From assembly GCA_022842225.1 (NCBI GenBank), contig JALHPX010000023.1:1-14590 (forward strand): DNA of 14,590 nucleotides, given 5' to 3'. The DNA comes from a bacterium (GTDB lineage Bacteria > Bdellovibrionota > FAC87 > UBA2466). The notes under the pieces are model-generated. The model was not told where the DNA came from. It saw only the letters and a list, made by a program, of their open reading frames with translations, and made no database searches. Position numbers and translations under genes: made by a program. Shown here piece after piece: positions 13,106 to 14,590 of this stretch (positions within the stretch are counted from its first letter, which is position 1; each line of letters begins with the position of its first letter).

Positions 13106-14590
13106 TTACTGCACGATATGATTCGTCGAGCAGACAGCGGTGTTACCCAAGCTGTCTTTAGCAGTTAACTCGACTTGGTACGTGCCGCGAGTCGTGTAAA
13201 TCGCCAAGACCGCAGTGTACCGATCGTACCAGTAGCCGCTGTAGTTGCTCACAACCACGCCGTTCCTTAATACGCGTAGAGTATCGACCCAGCGGTTAGC
13301 AGGATTGCCACCCGTCAGGACGCCGTATGCGTAGAACGACTGATTTAATACCGTCGGATTGTAATTCGTGTAAGCGCTGCAAGCGAGTGGCAGGTATCCG
13401 CCACCGCTGTTGTTAATGGTCAAGCTATCGACCAAGTAATTTCCGTCATTGCAATACTGGCCAGTCGCGGTCGACTTAGCTAATGCGTACACGATTTTTG
13501 AACCAGGATTTGCGTAAGCCACGTTACGGCTTGCATTGCCTGTCGTCGTTACCGTTGCATCGCTCGAAGCAACAAAAGTCGTAATCGTTAAGGCTTCACC
13601 GGTAGAAGCGGTTGCCGTGAACGGCACTTGGTTACCCGTGTAGTACGTAGCTACTGGGTGGTTGATTACGCAGCTTAAGTACCCAGTCGTTCCCACAAAT
13701 GTGAGAGCAATCGAAGCACTTGCGGATTGCGAACCATTGCTTGCCACTACCTGGACGTTAAAGGCCGAGTGAGGCAAACCGTTGCTCGAAGTTACCGTCA
13801 CCGAGTTGCCTGAAGGCGATAGCTGGATACCGGACTCCGTCGTCGAGAAAACATAGCTCGTGGGTGATGGCGAGAAGTTCGAGGCAACCGCCGAGACCAC
13901 AATCGCAGAACCGACTTGCGCGGTGGAAGAAGGACTTGCCACCAGGCTAACCGATGCCGAACCGGAGATGCTCACCGTCGAAGAGCAAACTACGTAAGTA
14001 CCAACGCTGTCAGTTACTCTCACGCTGTTGGTCTTCAAACCAGTGGAGCTAAACTTTCCGACTGCCGAAGCTTGCGTCGAGTTAATAGGAGCAAGTGCCG
14101 TTACTACGGAGCCGCCTGTTCCGAGGCTTAAGTTAGAAAAAGTGTAAGATCCCACTCCGCCCGATGCGGTGGTGAGGAAGCTGATGTTGTCATTCACCAT
14201 CGCCGAAGAAGGCGAGGGGACCATCGTACAAGCTAAGGTCGAAGGGCTAGTGGCCGGCAATACCGTCACTGCGAAATTGCACTGGGTGAGAATTCCCAGG
14301 CTGTCGACTACTGAAACCGTATCCACCACTACTTTGTTGGTAGAGCCAGTGTTCGTGTAGGTGCGAGAAAGAACTGTTTGGCTGGAGAAGCTGATTGCCG
14401 TGGACAAAATCGTGTAGGGCCCGACTCCGCCTCTAGCCGTTACTTCAATTGGGCTTGCGACCCCGGAGCTAACCACTCCACCCGCAGAAGCAGGAAGACC
14501 TGCGCTGCAAACGAGCTGGTTGCCCGCTAATTCGTCGAGTTGCTTTTGCAAGTCAGCAGGATCGATATTCACTTTGATCGTGCCTGCTGG
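13106..14590 (-). CDS. Secreted Ig-like repeat protein, 3' part
   Basis: At least 494 residues, open to the right edge of the window, so the N-terminus is missing; a GTG at 14572 is in frame but has no signal peptide after it and is probably internal. Numbering below counts from that GTG. The sequence is rich in Ser, Thr, Gly and Val and falls into about five beta-sandwich-like repeats of roughly 90-100 residues, of the PKD/Ig-like kind: about 18-105, 112-202, 205-293, 297-387 and 394-488. GGVGPYT (48-54) and GGVGSYT (138-144) are matching turns, and VxDSxG segments recur (near 88-93, 186-191 and 471-476). Four repeats hold one cysteine pair each: 22/98, 115/196, 301/374 and 398/481, probably disulfides; the third has none. 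An extracellular or surface structural or adhesive role is likely. The gene ends with a strong terminator. Confidence 0.75.
   Translation of the reverse strand, partial: PAGTIKVNIDPADLQKQLDELAGNQLVCSAGLPASAGGVVSSGVASPIEVTARGGVGPYTILSTAISFSSQTVLSRTYTNTGSTNKVVVDTVSVVDSLGILTQCNFAVTVLPATSPSTLACTMVPSPSSAMVNDNISFLTTASGGVGSYTFSNLSLGTGGSVVTALAPINSTQASAVGKFSSTGLKTNSVRVTDSVGTYVVCSSTVSISGSASVSLVASPSSTAQVGSAIVVSAVASNFSPSPTSYVFSTTESGIQLSPSGNSVTVTSSNGLPHSAFNVQVVASNGSQSASASIALTFVGTTGYLSCVINHPVATYYTGNQVPFTATASTGEALTITTFVASSDATVTTTGNASRNVAYANPGSKIVYALAKSTATGQYCNDGNYLVDSLTINNSGGGYLPLACSAYTNYNPTVLNQSFYAYGVLTGGNPANRWVDTLRVLRNGVVVSNYSGYWYDRYTAVLAIYTTRGTYQVELTAKDSLGNTAVCSTNHIVQ

Overview
The window reads as ordinary chromosomal DNA from a Gram-negative bacterium. 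It is densely packed, with gaps of tens of bases and no stretch over 300 bases without a gene. The mix of genes (DusC-type Dus, YbaN-like protein, HrpB, a VLCAD-like acyl-CoA dehydrogenase, a Ddl-like ATP-grasp enzyme, a YceI-like protein, a secreted Ig-like repeat protein) would fit a Bdellovibrionota or former deltaproteobacterial lineage. That placement is a guess from gene content, because no rRNA or marker gene is present. I see no tRNA, rRNA, insertion sequence, CRISPR array or phage gene.

Layout. Bases 111-2136 (+): a probable three-gene run of tRNA-dihydrouridine synthase, YbaN/DUF454 membrane protein and a DEDDh exonuclease. Bases 2089-3915 (-): a large exported protein of unknown function whose 3' end overlaps the exonuclease gene. 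Bases 3916-3991: a compact divergent promoter region with a tandem repeat. Bases 3992-4444 (+): a DUF4442 hotdog protein, apparently with a leaderless mRNA. Bases 4446-11711 (-): five genes spaced 27-43 bases apart, which in transcription order are a YceI-like periplasmic protein, a Peptidase_Mx-like zinc metallopeptidase, a Ddl-like ATP-grasp ligase, an acyl-CoA dehydrogenase and the helicase HrpB. Bases 11712-11820: a second divergent promoter region. Bases 11821-13004 (+): a small unknown protein, a DedA/VTT membrane protein and a DoxX protein, tightly coupled. Bases 13051-13090: a strong intrinsic terminator serving the last gene, an Ig-like repeat surface or secreted protein that runs off the right edge (13106-14590, -).

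How the genes may work together. Most are housekeeping or envelope genes with no obvious shared pathway. The unit most likely to reward work is the ligase-protease pair at 8695-10806. A cytoplasmic Ddl-like ATP-grasp enzyme, which would form an amide or peptide bond, sits 27 bases from a cytoplasmic HExxH peptidase with a basic C-terminal half. Neither substrate is known. Other items worth checking are the repeat-flanked promoter of the exported orphan protein, two candidate leaderless transcripts, the translationally coupled 67-residue protein, and the cysteine-paired Ig-like repeats. I did not find clear evidence of a wholly new defence or mobile system.
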